Shown: in pieces, positions 23,733 to 33,384 of the stretch | Position numbering within the stretch: position 1 is the stretch's first letter | Layout of the letters: every line of letters starts with the position of its first letter | Origin: Silicimonas sp. | GTDB taxonomy: Bacteria; Pseudomonadota; Alphaproteobacteria; Rhodobacterales; Rhodobacteraceae | NCBI GenBank assembly: GCA_013003245.1 | Contig: JABDJX010000125.1 | Coordinates: 1-37,623, forward strand | Length of the DNA stretch: 37,623 nt | Direction of reading: 5' to 3' | Notes under the pieces: model-generated | Seen by the model: the letters and a program-made list of their open reading frames with translations, nothing else | Told to the model about the DNA's origin: nothing | The model's database searches: none | Translations under genes and position numbers: made by a program

Positions 23733-25094
23733 TTAGCTGATCAGCCGACCCCAAAGGTCATATTCGCCTGCCTCGTCAACCTCAACAGTCACTATATCGC
23801 CGGGCGCTAGTCCTTCAAAACCTGCGTCGATGAAAAGCTGCCCGTCAATTTCGGGCGCGTCGGCCTTGGTGCGGCAGGTGGCGGCATCGTCGTCTACCTG
23901 ATCCACGATTACCTCGATGCGCTTGCCAACCTTGGCGCCCAGCTTTGCCTCTGAAATCGCCTGCGCCTTTTCCATAAAGCGGTGCCAGCGCTCTTCCTTA
24001 ACTTCAGGTGCCACGTGATTTGGCAGGGCGTTTGAGCGCGCGCCCTTTACATTTTCGTATTGAAAACAGCCAATACGGTCGAGTTGTGCCTCGTCGAGCC
24101 ACTCAAGCAGCGTTTCAAACTCTGTTTCAGTCTCGCCCGGGTAGCCGACGATAAATGTCGAGCGCAAAGTGATGTCAGGGCAAACCGCGCGCCACGCCTG
24201 AATTTCGTCCAGCGTTTTCGCTGCCGCCGCAGGACGGGCCATACGTTTGAGCGTGTCGGGGTGAGCGTGCTGAAAGGGCACGTCCAAATATGGCAGGATC
24301 AGCCCCTCGGCCATTAACGGCACCAGATCGCGCACGTGGGGGTAGGGGTAAACGTAGTGCAGGCGCACCCAAGCCCCCAATTCGCCCAAAGCGCGCGACA
24401 GCGGGATAATCGGAAACTTATGCTCTCTATCCCGGACGTCCGTGCCATAGGCCGAGGTGTCCTGACTGATGACCAGCAGTTCCTTCACTCCGTTTTCAAC
24501 CAGTTTTTCCGCTTCGCGAAGGATCGCACGCTCTGGCCGCGAGGAAAGCTTGCCGCGCATGTCTGGGATGATGCAGAACTTGCAGGCGTGATTGCAGCCT
24601 TCGGAAATTTTCAAATAACTGTAATGCCTTGGTGTCAGTTTCACGCCTTGGGCCGGGAGCAAATCGACAAACGGATCAGGCGATGGCGGCACCGCCACAT
24701 GGACTGCGTCCAACACCTGCTCGTATTGCTGCGGGCCGGTGACCGCCAAAACCTTGGGATGCGCGCCGGTGATATACTCAGGCTCTGCCCCAAGACACCC
24801 AGTGACAATGACCCGCCCGTTTTCGGTTAGCGCCTCGCCGATGGCATCAAGGCTTTCGGCCTTGGCACTGTCAAGAAATCCGCAGGTGTTCACAATAACC
24901 GCATCCGCCCCGCCATAATCAGGGCTGATCGCGTAGCCTTCGGCGCGCAAACGGGTCAGAATGCGCTCGCTGTCGACCAAAGCCTTGGGGCAGCCTAGCG
25001 ACACCATACCAATGGTCGGTTGTCCGTCGCGTGCCGCAGTGGGAACGCGCGCGTTTGCCAGATCAGGGCGAAGGTCGGGTGGGTTTGCAGACAT
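23733..25094 (-). CDS. rimO: Ribosomal protein S12 methylthiotransferase
   Basis: Radical-SAM enzyme that adds a methylthio group to the conserved aspartate of ribosomal protein S12. 453 residues. The N-terminal domain has the auxiliary-cluster cysteines Cys35 ([12 protein letters not shown]), Cys71 ([13 protein letters not shown]) and Cys100 (TGCLGAEPE). The radical-SAM triad CNHACKFC lies at 167-174, with the RGKLSSRPE motif after it, and the C-terminal TRAM-like domain ends in ...[11 protein letters not shown]. The sequence [10 protein letters not shown] and the RGKLSSR pattern favour RimO over the tRNA enzyme MiaB. Start ATG with a weak ribosome-binding site; 9 codons lie ahead of the conserved start. 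It lies 56 bases upstream of the GntR gene. Confidence 0.95.
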   Translation of the reverse strand: MSANPPDLRPDLANARVPTAARDGQPTIGMVSLGCPKALVDSERILTRLRAEGYAISPDYGGADAVIVNTCGFLDSAKAESLDAIGEALTENGRVIVTGCLGAEPEYITGAHPKVLAVTGPQQYEQVLDAVHVAVPPSPDPFVDLLPAQGVKLTPRHYSYLKISEGCNHACKFCIIPDMRGKLSSRPERAILREAEKLVENGVKELLVISQDTSAYGTDVRDREHKFPIIPLSRALGELGAWVRLHYVYPYPHVRDLVPLMAEGLILPYLDVPFQHAHPDTLKRMARPAAAAKTLDEIQAWRAVCPDITLRSTFIVGYPGETETEFETLLEWLDEAQLDRIGCFQYENVKGARSNALPNHVAPEVKEERWHRFMEKAQAISEAKLGAKVGKRIEVIVDQVDDDAATCRTKADAPEIDGQLFIDAGFEGLAPGDIVTVEVDEAGEYDLWGRLIS

Positions 25095-25195
25095 GAGCGC
25101 GCTTTTAACCCCATAACAGAATAAGCGAAAGTCAACATCACGAAGTCAGTGGCCTTTTAACATTCATCAATTAGTCGTCTGATTTTATTCGAAAT

Positions 25196-25223
25196 TTGAA
25201 CATAAAGGTTGGTCAGATATGAT
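25196..25223 (+). promoter_or_regulatory. Sigma-70-type promoter of the small lipoprotein gene
   Basis: TTGAAC at 25196-25201 and TATGAT at 25218-25223 are 16 bases apart, 28 bases before the ATG at 25251. The -10 matches 5 of 6 consensus bases and the -35 matches 4 of 6. Confidence 0.55.
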
Positions 25224-25250
25224 TTGGAATAGCTTAAAGGATTTAGTGGC

Positions 25251-25466
25251 ATGAAACTGAAAGCAATGGCTGGGCTCGCCCTTATACTGTTGGCAGGATG
25301 CGCGACACGAGAAACGCCTCCCGGGGTGAAATGCATGTTTGAAGTGAAGCCAGAGGGAAGCTACGCAAAGGCCAATACGCCCGGCGCGCGATTCGTACCC
25401 GCAAAAGGCGGCTCTCAGGCAGAAGCTGACGCTTTGAATGCATGCATGGACCGCCGCGGCGCATAG
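25251..25466 (+). CDS. Small lipoprotein of unknown function
   Basis: 71 residues. The start MKLKAMAGLALILLAGC is a clear lipoprotein signal, with lipobox LLAGC and the lipidated cysteine at residue 17. The mature part is only about 55 residues, with two further cysteines (Cys at about 28 and 66) that could form a disulfide, and a QAEADALNAC segment. AAGGA 9 nt before the ATG and a good promoter 28 bases upstream support expression. It is divergent from rimO and convergent with the SMI1-like gene. No family recognised. The 139 bases after it hold no feature I can name. Confidence 0.8.
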   Translation: MKLKAMAGLALILLAGCATRETPPGVKCMFEVKPEGSYAKANTPGARFVPAKGGSQAEADALNACMDRRGA

Positions 25467-25605
25467 TGCGACGCCGGGCTGGCATTGGATAGGGTTGCGT
25501 GCCAATTCCTGCACAGTCGGTCAACGTGCACAATTCTAACTCATGGCCCCCGGCTGATCGCTCGGCGAGATCGTATCACTCAGTCGCTGGGGCGCTGCTA
25601 AGCAG

Positions 25606-26136
25606 TCAGGCCATTCTCATTCTTGCCCAGATATCTTCGCCGGCTGCCCATGCGGCGAGCCAGTCAGGCAAACGATCAGACATTTCGTAAATGGCGACAT
25701 TTGGGTCCATGCCATGCTCCATGACGTTTGGGTCCCAATGCAAAAGACGCATCTCATCATCGGTGCAGTCAAGACAGGTCTGCATGGCGCACCCCCAATG
25801 ACAAAACGGCAAAATCCTACGGGGCCATTGCCAGGCTGCGTCGCTGGGGTCGGGCGTAACGAAACTGCAATAAAGATCGACGGCAGTGTCTTTCTGGTCA
25901 TCGACCGCGCCACCTGCCAGCCCAGCCATGCCGTAACCGGGGCCAAAGCCACCGTTGCCAATGTCGCGGTATAGCTGGATCAGCAGATCAGGCGGTGAAA
26001 ATCCCAGCCGCTCGACGGAAAGCTTCAGATCGCTATCACTTAAGGGTGCTGCGACTTGTGTTGTTCGGCTCTCATCAGTGCGGGTCTCGGCCGCGGCGGC
26101 TCTTGCCGATACAGCCTTTATCAGACCGGCGTTCAA
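25606..26136 (-). CDS. SMI1/KNR4-like (SUKH superfamily) protein
   Basis: About 176 residues of cytoplasmic protein. The middle, PPDLLIQLYRDIGNGGFGPGYG (split; about residues 48-69), carries the NGG-x-GPG pattern of SMI1/KNR4 proteins. It continues to WQWPRRILPF, a cysteine-rich CHWGCAMQTCLDC and a C-terminal LPDWLAAWAAGEDIW. Start: the only candidate free of gcrA is a TTG at 26134-26136, which overlaps the gcrA stop as TTGA. The open frame continues upstream inside gcrA but that part is a shadow. Overlapping stop and start suggest translational coupling to gcrA. SUKH proteins include toxin immunity proteins and cell-wall/signalling proteins; no toxin gene is near, so the role is open. Confidence 0.65.
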   Translation of the reverse strand: MNAGLIKAVSARAAAAETRTDESRTTQVAAPLSDSDLKLSVERLGFSPPDLLIQLYRDIGNGGFGPGYGMAGLAGGAVDDQKDTAVDLYCSFVTPDPSDAAWQWPRRILPFCHWGCAMQTCLDCTDDEMRLLHWDPNVMEHGMDPNVAIYEMSDRLPDWLAAWAAGEDIWARMRMA

Positions 26137-26672
26137 CGCCGCCGATCGCGCCGGTTCGACATTGGCTGGAACGCCACACCCACATGCGCTTCGCAATAGG
26201 GCTTGCCTTGCTGGACGGACAGGCCGCAAAACCAGAAGTCTTCCGTTGCCGGATCGCCGATCGGCCATTTGCAGGTGCGCTCGGTCAATTCCATCAGGCT
26301 GATGCGCTTGGCAGTTTTTTCGACCTCGTTCACCTTGGCCAAAGCCTCGGGGCTGATCTCATTGGCCGACGGTTGTGGCGGCAAAGGTTGACCGGCAGGC
26401 ACAATGGGTTTGCGCGGGGTCACGGTGACCTCGACAACCTTGACCTCTGTCGAGGTTTTGGCCGCGCCTTTTTTCGGGGCTGCTGGTTTGGCCGACTTCT
26501 TCTCAGGTGCAGGTGCTGACGATCCGGCACGGTTCGACAGACCAAGGCGATGCACTTTGCCGATAACGGCATTGCGGGTCACGCCACCAAGCTCCTTGGC
26601 AATCTGACTTGCCGACTGGCCTTCGCCCCACATTTTCTTCAAAGTTTCTACGCGTTCGTCTGTCCACGACAT
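26133..26672 (-). CDS. gcrA: Cell-cycle regulator GcrA
   Basis: Sigma-70-associated transcription factor of alphaproteobacteria that acts at promoters methylated by CcrM at GANTC sites and drives S-phase and division genes. 179 residues. The N-terminal DNA-binding part starts MSWTDERVETLKKMWGEG and continues ASQIAKELGGVTRNAVIGKVHRLGL (21-45). A Lys/Ala/Pro-rich linker spans about 50-105. The C-terminal sigma-binding domain has the family cysteines in CKWPIGDP (134), FCG (149) and PYCEAH (160 and His163). Length and motifs are normal. It is followed with an overlap by the SMI1/KNR4-like gene. Confidence 0.95.
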   Translation of the reverse strand: MSWTDERVETLKKMWGEGQSASQIAKELGGVTRNAVIGKVHRLGLSNRAGSSAPAPEKKSAKPAAPKKGAAKTSTEVKVVEVTVTPRKPIVPAGQPLPPQPSANEISPEALAKVNEVEKTAKRISLMELTERTCKWPIGDPATEDFWFCGLSVQQGKPYCEAHVGVAFQPMSNRRDRRR

Positions 26673-26939
26673 CTGTCGACCTGCCTACCTTTTGCCAAGG
26701 CCTCTATTTTAATCTTCCTTGCGCTGGATACAAGAGAGGGGAGAGGCCAGTGTTTCACGAATGGCACACCCTTCTTTCGAAAGCGTGACGATAACAATGC
26801 GCCGAATACGGGCATAGTGTCGTCAAATTTACGCCAATATCGCCCATTTTCTGCCTTTTTTGCCCAACTCCCGCCACAATTGCACCGTATTCCTTGGTGC
26901 AAGGCCTTGTTTCGGCCGTTATTTAGTAAGGTGTTGCTT

Positions 26940-27182
26940 ATGTCCCTCCGTAGAGACCTCTCACGTAAAAATGCGCCTGCGGCCGCGAAAAAGTCGAAAG
27001 TCACGACACTCGCGGTCGCCTGCCTTGCAATCTTTGCAATAGGCGGCACGGTTCTGACGCTTGCCAGCGGAATCGATTGGGTTGTGACAGACAACCAGTT
27101 GACGCCGGTTTCAAGCATTCCGTCGCAAGCGGACGGCGCTTTTTACTTTGTCGTTGACCCATCAGCGACAGCCACGCTTTAA
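26940..27182 (+). CDS. Small single-span membrane protein, unknown
   Basis: 80 residues from an ATG at 26940-26942, with AAGGTG upstream at usable spacing. The start MSLRRDLSRKNAPAAAKKSK is strongly basic and is followed by one membrane helix (TTLAVACLAIFAIGGTVLTLA, split around residues 22-42) and a short hydrophilic tail (about 38 residues), presumably periplasmic by the positive-inside rule. The frame stays open a long way upstream, but that part runs through the gcrA 5' end and its promoter. No family recognised. The 267 bases between gcrA and this gene contain no other feature I can support. Confidence 0.6.
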   Translation: MSLRRDLSRKNAPAAAKKSKVTTLAVACLAIFAIGGTVLTLASGIDWVVTDNQLTPVSSIPSQADGAFYFVVDPSATATL

Positions 27183-27359
27183 AAGGGCTTCCCATACGAA
27201 CTGATTTCCTTTAGGCCAGCGCGCATGACGTGTGCTGACCTTCAAAGCCTTCGACGCCGACGCTAACAGCGTCCGTTTCGACACGTCTTCACTCTTACAT
27301 TTCGTTGACTTGCCCCGCACACGCTGGCACGTCTTTGGCTCTTGAAAAGGAAATTCTTG

Positions 27360-28535
27360 ATGATCCCGTCTGTCCTTCCAACTTATTCCCGTGCGCCGCT
27401 GAACTTTGTTCGCGGCGAAGGTGTCTGGCTGGTCGAGGCGGATGGACGCCGATTTCTCGATATGGGCGCAGGCATCGCGGTCAATGTGCTGGGGCATGCC
27501 AATCCTGATCTTACCGCAGCACTCACCGAACAGGCGGCTCGGTTGTGGCATGTCTCGAACCTTTACGAGATCCCTCAGCAAAAAGAGCTGGCCGACCGGC
27601 TGGTTGAGGCGACTTTTGCCGACACGGTATTCTTCACCAACTCAGGAACGGAAAGCGCCGAGCTGGCGATCAAGATGGCGCGGAAGTACTGGTTTGAAAA
27701 AGGTGCGCCACGCGCGCAGATCGTGACCTTCACCGGCGCGTTTCATGGAAGGTCCACCGCTGCTATCGCCGCCTCGGGTGCCGAAAAGATGGTCAAGGGC
27801 TTTGGGCCGTTGATGCCGGGTTTTACCATCGTCGAATTTGGCGATCACGACGCGTTGCGCGCGGCGATTACAGATGAGACTTGCGCAGTAATTCTGGAGC
27901 CGGTGCAAGGAGAGGGTGGTATTTTACCCGTTCCAGATCAGTGCCTTAAGGGCCTGCGTGACCTTTGCGATGAGACCGGCGCGCTTTTAATTTTGGACGA
28001 AGTTCAGTGCGGTATGGGACGCACAGGCAAGCTCTTTGCACATGAATGGGCCGGGATCGAGCCGGACATCATGATGGTCGCCAAAGGCATTGGCGGCGGT
28101 TTTCCCCTTGGCGCTGTTTTGGCCACGGAGAACGCCGCGTCCGGTATGGTTGTTGGCACGCATGGTTCGACCTATGGCGGCAATCCTTTGGCCTGTGCGG
28201 TCGGCAATGCGGTGATGAAAATTGTGGCCGAGCCTGCGTTTCTGGCAGAGGTGCAGCGCAAATCGGGTGCGCTGCGTCAAAAGCTGGAAGGCCTTGTCGC
28301 TATGCACCCGGACATTTTTGAAAGCGTGCGCGGTGTGGGCCTGATGCTAGGCGTTAAATGCAAGGTTGCGAACGTGGATGTTGTTCAGGCCAGTTACGAC
28401 ACCGAGCTGATTGTTATTCCTGCCACTGACAACGTGGTGCGGTTGTTGCCGCCATTGAATATTTCTGACGACGAGATCGCCGAAGCCATAAACCGGCTTG
28501 ATACAGCGGCGACATCACTTGAGGCCAAGACATGA
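27360..28535 (+). CDS. argD: Acetylornithine aminotransferase
   Basis: PLP-dependent class III aminotransferase making N-acetylornithine in arginine synthesis; the same enzyme often also serves succinyldiaminopimelate in lysine synthesis. 391 residues. Landmarks: [16 protein letters not shown] (about 99-114), [34 protein letters not shown] (about 213-231), the PLP lysine in [18 protein letters not shown] (about 243-260), and [16 protein letters not shown]. Start: ATG at 27360 with AAGGA 8 nt upstream, preferred over a TTG at 27342 that lies over the ribosome-binding site. The stop overlaps the argF start as ATGA, so the two genes are translated together. Confidence 0.94.
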   Translation: MIPSVLPTYSRAPLNFVRGEGVWLVEADGRRFLDMGAGIAVNVLGHANPDLTAALTEQAARLWHVSNLYEIPQQKELADRLVEATFADTVFFTNSGTESAELAIKMARKYWFEKGAPRAQIVTFTGAFHGRSTAAIAASGAEKMVKGFGPLMPGFTIVEFGDHDALRAAITDETCAVILEPVQGEGGILPVPDQCLKGLRDLCDETGALLILDEVQCGMGRTGKLFAHEWAGIEPDIMMVAKGIGGGFPLGAVLATENAASGMVVGTHGSTYGGNPLACAVGNAVMKIVAEPAFLAEVQRKSGALRQKLEGLVAMHPDIFESVRGVGLMLGVKCKVANVDVVQASYDTELIVIPATDNVVRLLPPLNISDDEIAEAINRLDTAATSLEAKT

Positions 28536-29458
28536 CCCATTTTCTGGATATCCACAAAACAGACCCGCAAGATTTGCGGTCGATCCTCGATGCGGCAGGC
28601 CGGATCAAAAACGCGCGCGCAGGCCGGACCAAGGGTGCGAAAGACGGCGATCAGGTGCTTGACGGTTACATCGTGGCGTTGATCTTTGAAAAACCGTCCA
28701 CAAGAACCCGCGTCTCTTTCGATGTTGGCGTCCGCCAGATGGGTGGCGAGACGCTTTTGCTGACCGGATCAGAAATGCAGCTGGGCCACGGTGAAACCAT
28801 CGCCGATACCGCCCGGGTGCTGTCGCGCTATGTCGATCTGATCATGATCCGCACATTCGAAGAAGAGGCGCTTTTGGAACTGGCCGACCACGCGAGCGTG
28901 CCGGTGATCAATGGGCTGACCAATCGCACCCACCCCTGCCAGATCATGGCGGATGTCTTGACCTTTGAAGAGCATCGCGGACCGATCAAGGGCAAAAAGG
29001 TTGTCTGGACGGGCGACGGCAACAATGTTTGCGCCTCTTTTCTGCATGCCGCGGGTCAGTTCGGGTTTGATATGGTGTTCACAGGACCCGAAACTCTTGA
29101 TCCGGAGCGCAGCTTCATCGAATTTGCACGCTCAAAAGGATCAAGTGTCGAGATTGTACGCGATCCGTTTAAGGCGGTGGAAGGCGCTGATCTTGTCGTT
29201 GCCGATACCTGGGTTTCGATGCACGACAGCCAGACCACGAAAGAGCGTCGTCATAACCAATTGCGCCCTTACCAGGTCAACGAAGAGCTGATGTCGCACG
29301 CCAAGCCGGATGCGCTTTTTATGCATTGCCTGCCGGCACACCGCGACGAGGAAGCGACAAGTGCCGTGATGGACGGCCCGCACTCGGTGATCTTTGACGA
29401 AGCCGAGAACCGTCTGCACGCGCAAAAGGCCATCATGCGCTGGTGTCTGGGGCTTTAG
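28532..29458 (+). CDS. argF: Ornithine carbamoyltransferase
   Basis: Makes citrulline from ornithine and carbamoyl phosphate in arginine synthesis. 308 residues, the usual length. Carbamoyl-phosphate binding STRTR lies in [14 protein letters not shown] (about 51-64), with the second CP loop in [33 protein letters not shown] (split; HPCQ near 132). The ornithine-binding DTWVSM (about 226-231) and the catalytic [13 protein letters not shown] (about 266-278) follow. Immediately downstream of argD with a 4-base overlap. The neighbour downstream is convergent, its stop only 2 bases away. Confidence 0.96.
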   Translation: MTHFLDIHKTDPQDLRSILDAAGRIKNARAGRTKGAKDGDQVLDGYIVALIFEKPSTRTRVSFDVGVRQMGGETLLLTGSEMQLGHGETIADTARVLSRYVDLIMIRTFEEEALLELADHASVPVINGLTNRTHPCQIMADVLTFEEHRGPIKGKKVVWTGDGNNVCASFLHAAGQFGFDMVFTGPETLDPERSFIEFARSKGSSVEIVRDPFKAVEGADLVVADTWVSMHDSQTTKERRHNQLRPYQVNEELMSHAKPDALFMHCLPAHRDEEATSAVMDGPHSVIFDEAENRLHAQKAIMRWCLGL

Positions 29459-29460
29459 CC

Positions 29461-30681
29461 TCAGGCTGGGGCGTCGCGGCAAATCCTGAGCTGACCTGAC
29501 CCAAAGTCAAGAACCCGCCCGGCATTGAAGTCGTCTCCAAAGAGCGCCGCAATCGTTTGTTTGGCGCTTAGCGCCTTGCCGTGCCAGACAGCAAGATCGA
29601 TCGCCGACAAATGCTCTTGTGCAACTTTGCGGCAAACATTTTCCGCCAAGGTTCTGACCTGCAGGAAGTTTTCCTCATCGGGTTCAAAAAGCCCGCGCGA
29701 GAGCCAGATCTCCGAGAAGTCACGTAAGACGGTGTTTGCTTCTGTCGCGTTTGGTGTCAAAGCCACCATGTCGGCGACGCCTTCTACAAAGAACTCTTGG
29801 TCCACAATTGATAAGGCTTCGGGTTCGCATTCTATCAGTGAATTCAGCATCCAGACGTAGGGTGCTGCTCCGATGTTAGTCCCAACTGTGGCAGCCGCAG
29901 CCTTGCGTGCTTCCAACTCAAGCTCTTGATAAGTTCCAAACCACCGCGGCAAAAGATGAAAGCCATGCTCCTTGTACATCATTGGATTGCCGGGATCGAG
30001 GGCTCGCCATTTGTCGTAAATCGACCGCATCCGGCGCCCGTCGTCGCCTATGTGGCGCGCATGAATGTGGGCAGCATGGGCAATGATCGGAGACGTGATT
30101 CCGCCTTCGGTGAACGGTGCAAGCCACTTCTCGGCCGCATCGTAGTGCTGGTTCATGCGGCTCCATTCCAGCGCTGACACAGAGTCCGCAAATCCATCTC
30201 CGCGCCAGGCCCAGCCGATATCAAGGTGTGTCCGCGCGGCTAACGCTGCCAAAACATGATCCTGCGGTGCTGCATTCGCTGCCGTCCCGATGCGCTCCAC
30301 CAATTCTGCAATTTTCCTTTGGCAGTGCTCCGGGTCCATAACCTCAAGGATATCATTTAGCTCTGAACGTGCGCCCCAGCTCATGAAACCGTAATCGCGC
30401 ATTGGCCCGCTGCTTGCCTGAAGCGAGCGCTCGGCAACATGGATTTCCGCGGACAATGCCTGCCACTCACCAGCGTCTGCCAAGGCGCGTGCGCGCTCCG
30501 TTATCGCGTCATGTGGGTCTTCTGTGGATTCAATTGTTGAGATTTTCACCAAAGCATCGACCTGCGCGCGATCCATATCTTTGAAAGGATCGTCTTTATG
30601 CATTCGAAAAACGGCAATGATCGCGTAAGCGGCAAACACCGGGAGCAATAGTATACCAACAAAAATGCGCAAAATATTCAT
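29461..30681 (-). CDS. Membrane-anchored helical protein, unknown
   Basis: 406 residues from the ATG at 30679-30681, with GGAG 8 nt upstream. One N-terminal membrane helix (MNILRIFVGILLLPVFAAYAIIAVF, split around residues 1-25) is followed by a large soluble part that looks all-helical, with repeat-like pairs of helices (ARALADAGEWQALSAEI, YDAAEKWLAPF, YDKWRALDPGNPMMY), reminiscent of TPR or Sel1-like folds. A conserved-looking W and H-rich centre (HIHARHIGDDGRRMRSIYDKW, split) may be functional. I do not recognise the family. The reading frame is open up to 30903, but that part overlaps the divergent secreted-protein gene and is not protein-like. Convergent with argF. Confidence 0.78.
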   Translation of the reverse strand: MNILRIFVGILLLPVFAAYAIIAVFRMHKDDPFKDMDRAQVDALVKISTIESTEDPHDAITERARALADAGEWQALSAEIHVAERSLQASSGPMRDYGFMSWGARSELNDILEVMDPEHCQRKIAELVERIGTAANAAPQDHVLAALAARTHLDIGWAWRGDGFADSVSALEWSRMNQHYDAAEKWLAPFTEGGITSPIIAHAAHIHARHIGDDGRRMRSIYDKWRALDPGNPMMYKEHGFHLLPRWFGTYQELELEARKAAAATVGTNIGAAPYVWMLNSLIECEPEALSIVDQEFFVEGVADMVALTPNATEANTVLRDFSEIWLSRGLFEPDEENFLQVRTLAENVCRKVAQEHLSAIDLAVWHGKALSAKQTIAALFGDDFNAGRVLDFGSGQLRICRDAPA

Positions 30682-30799
30682 TCCAAAATCTCCAATGTCC
30701 GTCGCATAGTTGTTTGGAAATATGTCGATTTTTTGACTCATGAGCGCCGTGGTTTCATCGACCCGTGAAACTTCTCCTTCGATATGATAGGGTGTCAGC

Positions 30800-31075
30800 A
30801 TGACCCGAATACTTCTCCTTTGCCTGGTTCTGGCCAGCCCTGCCGTTGCCCAAGATGAAGAGCAGGGCATCGACCTGATGTCGGAGGCGTTGAAGCTTTT
30901 CATGCGCGGATTGATGCAGGAAATGGAGCCTGCGATGGAGGGGATGGAAGGGCTGCTGGATGATCTCAGCGCCTATCATCCGCCCGAAATCCTGCCCAAC
31001 GGCGATATCATCATCCGTCGCAAAACGCCTGTTGAACGCGATCCGGATGACGAAAGCGGTGAAGTCGACCTTTAA
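30800..31075 (+). CDS. Small secreted protein, conserved in Rhodobacterales
   Basis: 91 residues with a Sec signal peptide (MTRILLLCLVLASPAVAQD, cut after AVA-Q, about residue 18). The mature part is acidic and methionine-rich (LFMRGLMQEMEPAMEGMEG, about 34-52) and ends in PPEILPNGDIIIRRK (about 60-75) followed by an acidic tail. I recall similar short proteins in Rhodobacterales carrying the mistaken label AAA+ family ATPase; no ATPase motif is present and the protein is far too short. AGGG 7 nt before the ATG supports the start. It lies about 100 bases upstream of the spermidine-synthase-like gene on the same strand and may be cotranscribed with it. Confidence 0.78.
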   Translation: MTRILLLCLVLASPAVAQDEEQGIDLMSEALKLFMRGLMQEMEPAMEGMEGLLDDLSAYHPPEILPNGDIIIRRKTPVERDPDDESGEVDL

Positions 31076-31178
31076 AACAAGCACCACAAGCCCAGAAAAC
31101 CCTCTGGATATGCCATACTCGGGTCACATTTTGCTGTTTCGAAAACCGGGATAATAAGCGCTTACCGGGCAGTAAAAA

Positions 31179-33383
31179 ATGGCGACCACGACAGCAGAAA
31201 ATCGCGTTCAGACCGAGCGCCTTGCGCCTGTGTTGTTCACAGCAACGATCTTTCTAAGCGCAAGCCTGCTGTTTTTCGTCCAACCGCTTTTTGCCAAGAT
31301 CGTTTTGCCGGTGATCGGCGGCGCGCCTGCGGTGTGGACCGTGGCGATGCTGTTTTTTCAATCCGTGTTGATCGCAGGCTATCTTTATGCCCACCTTTCA
31401 ACGCGCTACTTGCCGATCAAGGCTCAGGTAGTCTTGCACACGGCGATATGGGGCGCGGCCCTGTTTTTTCTGCCGCCCGAGTTGCCGGAAAACTGGCGAT
31501 TGAACGCGGCAGAGCCTGTCGCTCTTCAAACGCTTGGGCTTTTCGCCTTGGGCATAGGCGCACCTTTCGCGCTTTTATCTTCCAATGCACCACTTATCCA
31601 GTCTTGGTACGCACGCTCTGGCGGACCATCTGCCGATGATCCCTATTTCCTTTATGGAGCCTCCAACCTTGGATCACTTCTCGCACTTTTGGCCTTTCCG
31701 CTGGTGGCAGAACGCTATTTTGGCGCGGGTACGATTGCCTTTGGGTTTTCGGTCGGGTTCTTTGTCTTGGGATTTGGTTTGCTAGCGAGCGGTGGGTTGA
31801 TCGCGGGACGCCAGGCGCAGGCATCGGCTAAGGTCGAGGACAGCCCGGCCCCGGCAATTCAGGATTACCTTTTCTGGGCACTGCTCGCCTTTGTGCCGTC
31901 GTCGCTGATGCTGGCGGTTACCTCGAAAATCAGCACTGATGTGGGTGCGGTCCCGCTTGTCTGGGTGATCCCGCTGGCGCTTTATCTGCTGACATTCGTA
32001 CTGACTTTCAGTGCAAGAACCGTTTTCCAAGGTGCGTGGCTGACCAAAGCCGGGCAACTCTCAGCAGTTTTGTGCCTGTGCCTGTTCGTTGGCGTTGCTG
32101 GCGACCATCTGTCGGGCGGCATGTCGATGGTGTTGATTGCGTCTTTTTTCGTGGTCGCACTCTGGGCGCATCGCAGGCTTTATGAGGCCAGACCTCGCGC
32201 TCAGCATTTGACCATTTTCTACGTTACCATGTCTGTTGGTGGCGCGTTGGGTGGGCTTTTCAACTCGATTCTGGCGCCATCTTTCTTTGCTGACCTGATT
32301 GAGGGTCAGATCACCTTGGCGATCGTACTTGCTTTGGCTTTCAAACCGATGCTCGGACTAACGGCTGGCACCTTCTGGCGAGGTGTCTTGATCGGTGGCG
32401 CGCTGGGGTTTGCGGCGTCGGGCACTGCGTTGGCAATTGATGCCAATGCGGTATCGCTGGGCATTTTGATCGGCACGGCGGCTTTGATGGCAATGGTGGC
32501 CGCGCGAAAGTCACCACCGACGCTTGTGGTTGCGTTGGCCCTTATCGCGGTGTTGCCAGTTTGGATTGCGCGAGACGATGATCGCCTTTTCTCGGACCGC
32601 AGTTTTTTTGGGTTGCACCAAGTTCTGGATCGCGATGGCGCGCGTATTTATTCAAATGGAACCACCGTACATGGCGCCCAATCATTGCAAAGCGACCAAG
32701 TGCGACCAACGCCATCTGCCTATTATCACTCAAGCGGGCCCATGGGGCAGGTGCTGTACTCGTCTATCGGCATAGAGGCACAAAGCGTCGGTGTTGTTGG
32801 CCTGGGCGTTGGCGCTTTGGCCTGCCATGCGCGCGCAGGTCAGAATTGGCATTTTTACGAAATCGACGCGATGGTGGATCGCGTGGCCCGCGACACATCC
32901 ATGTTTACTTTCCTGTCGTCCTGCGCGCCTGACGCACCGACGCACTTAGGCGATGCACGTGTGGTTTTGGCTGAACAATCGGGCTTTGCCTTCGATGTGC
33001 TTTTCCTTGATGCCTACAGCTCGAATGCGGTACCGGTTCATTTGACCACGCGCGAAGCAATGGCGCTTTATCTTGACCGGTTGGCACCTACGGGCGTGCT
33101 CGTCTTCCACATCTCGAACCGCTATTATGACATCGGCCTGCCCTTGGCGCGTTCGGCCGAGGCATTGGGTCTGCACATCTGGCGGCAGTATCACAACGAA
33201 AAACCAGCCGATGCCGAAGGTTTCAGGCCCAGCGATGTCGTGATCATCGCGCGCGATCCAAGCCACGCAGCGCCCGTGCTGCAAAACGGACGTTGGACCA
33301 AGCTTGCCTCGGATGGTGGTGCGATCTGGACCGACGACAAGGCCAATCCACTGTCGATCCTGAAGCCTGACGCGTTCCGTTGA
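31179..33383 (+). CDS. Multi-span membrane protein fused to a spermidine-synthase-like domain
   Basis: 734 residues. Residues about 15-465 are very hydrophobic, with a dozen or so membrane helices (LFTATIFLSASLLFFVQP near 19, GGAPAVWTVAMLFFQSVLIAGYLYAHL near 47, and others). From about 470 comes a soluble Rossmann-type domain like spermidine synthase: GVVGLGVGALAC (about 538-549), FYEIDAMV, DVLFLDAYSSNAVPVHL (about 604-620) and LAPTGVLVFHISNRY. The DAYSS segment replaces the DSTDP-type catalytic motif of true spermidine synthases, so polyamine synthesis is doubtful. Such fusions are common in bacteria and their function is unknown. Convergent with ppx; the two stops are one base apart. Confidence 0.87.
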   Translation: MATTTAENRVQTERLAPVLFTATIFLSASLLFFVQPLFAKIVLPVIGGAPAVWTVAMLFFQSVLIAGYLYAHLSTRYLPIKAQVVLHTAIWGAALFFLPPELPENWRLNAAEPVALQTLGLFALGIGAPFALLSSNAPLIQSWYARSGGPSADDPYFLYGASNLGSLLALLAFPLVAERYFGAGTIAFGFSVGFFVLGFGLLASGGLIAGRQAQASAKVEDSPAPAIQDYLFWALLAFVPSSLMLAVTSKISTDVGAVPLVWVIPLALYLLTFVLTFSARTVFQGAWLTKAGQLSAVLCLCLFVGVAGDHLSGGMSMVLIASFFVVALWAHRRLYEARPRAQHLTIFYVTMSVGGALGGLFNSILAPSFFADLIEGQITLAIVLALAFKPMLGLTAGTFWRGVLIGGALGFAASGTALAIDANAVSLGILIGTAALMAMVAARKSPPTLVVALALIAVLPVWIARDDDRLFSDRSFFGLHQVLDRDGARIYSNGTTVHGAQSLQSDQVRPTPSAYYHSSGPMGQVLYSSIGIEAQSVGVVGLGVGALACHARAGQNWHFYEIDAMVDRVARDTSMFTFLSSCAPDAPTHLGDARVVLAEQSGFAFDVLFLDAYSSNAVPVHLTTREAMALYLDRLAPTGVLVFHISNRYYDIGLPLARSAEALGLHIWRQYHNEKPADAEGFRPSDVVIIARDPSHAAPVLQNGRWTKLASDGGAIWTDDKANPLSILKPDAFR

Positions 33384-33384
33384 G

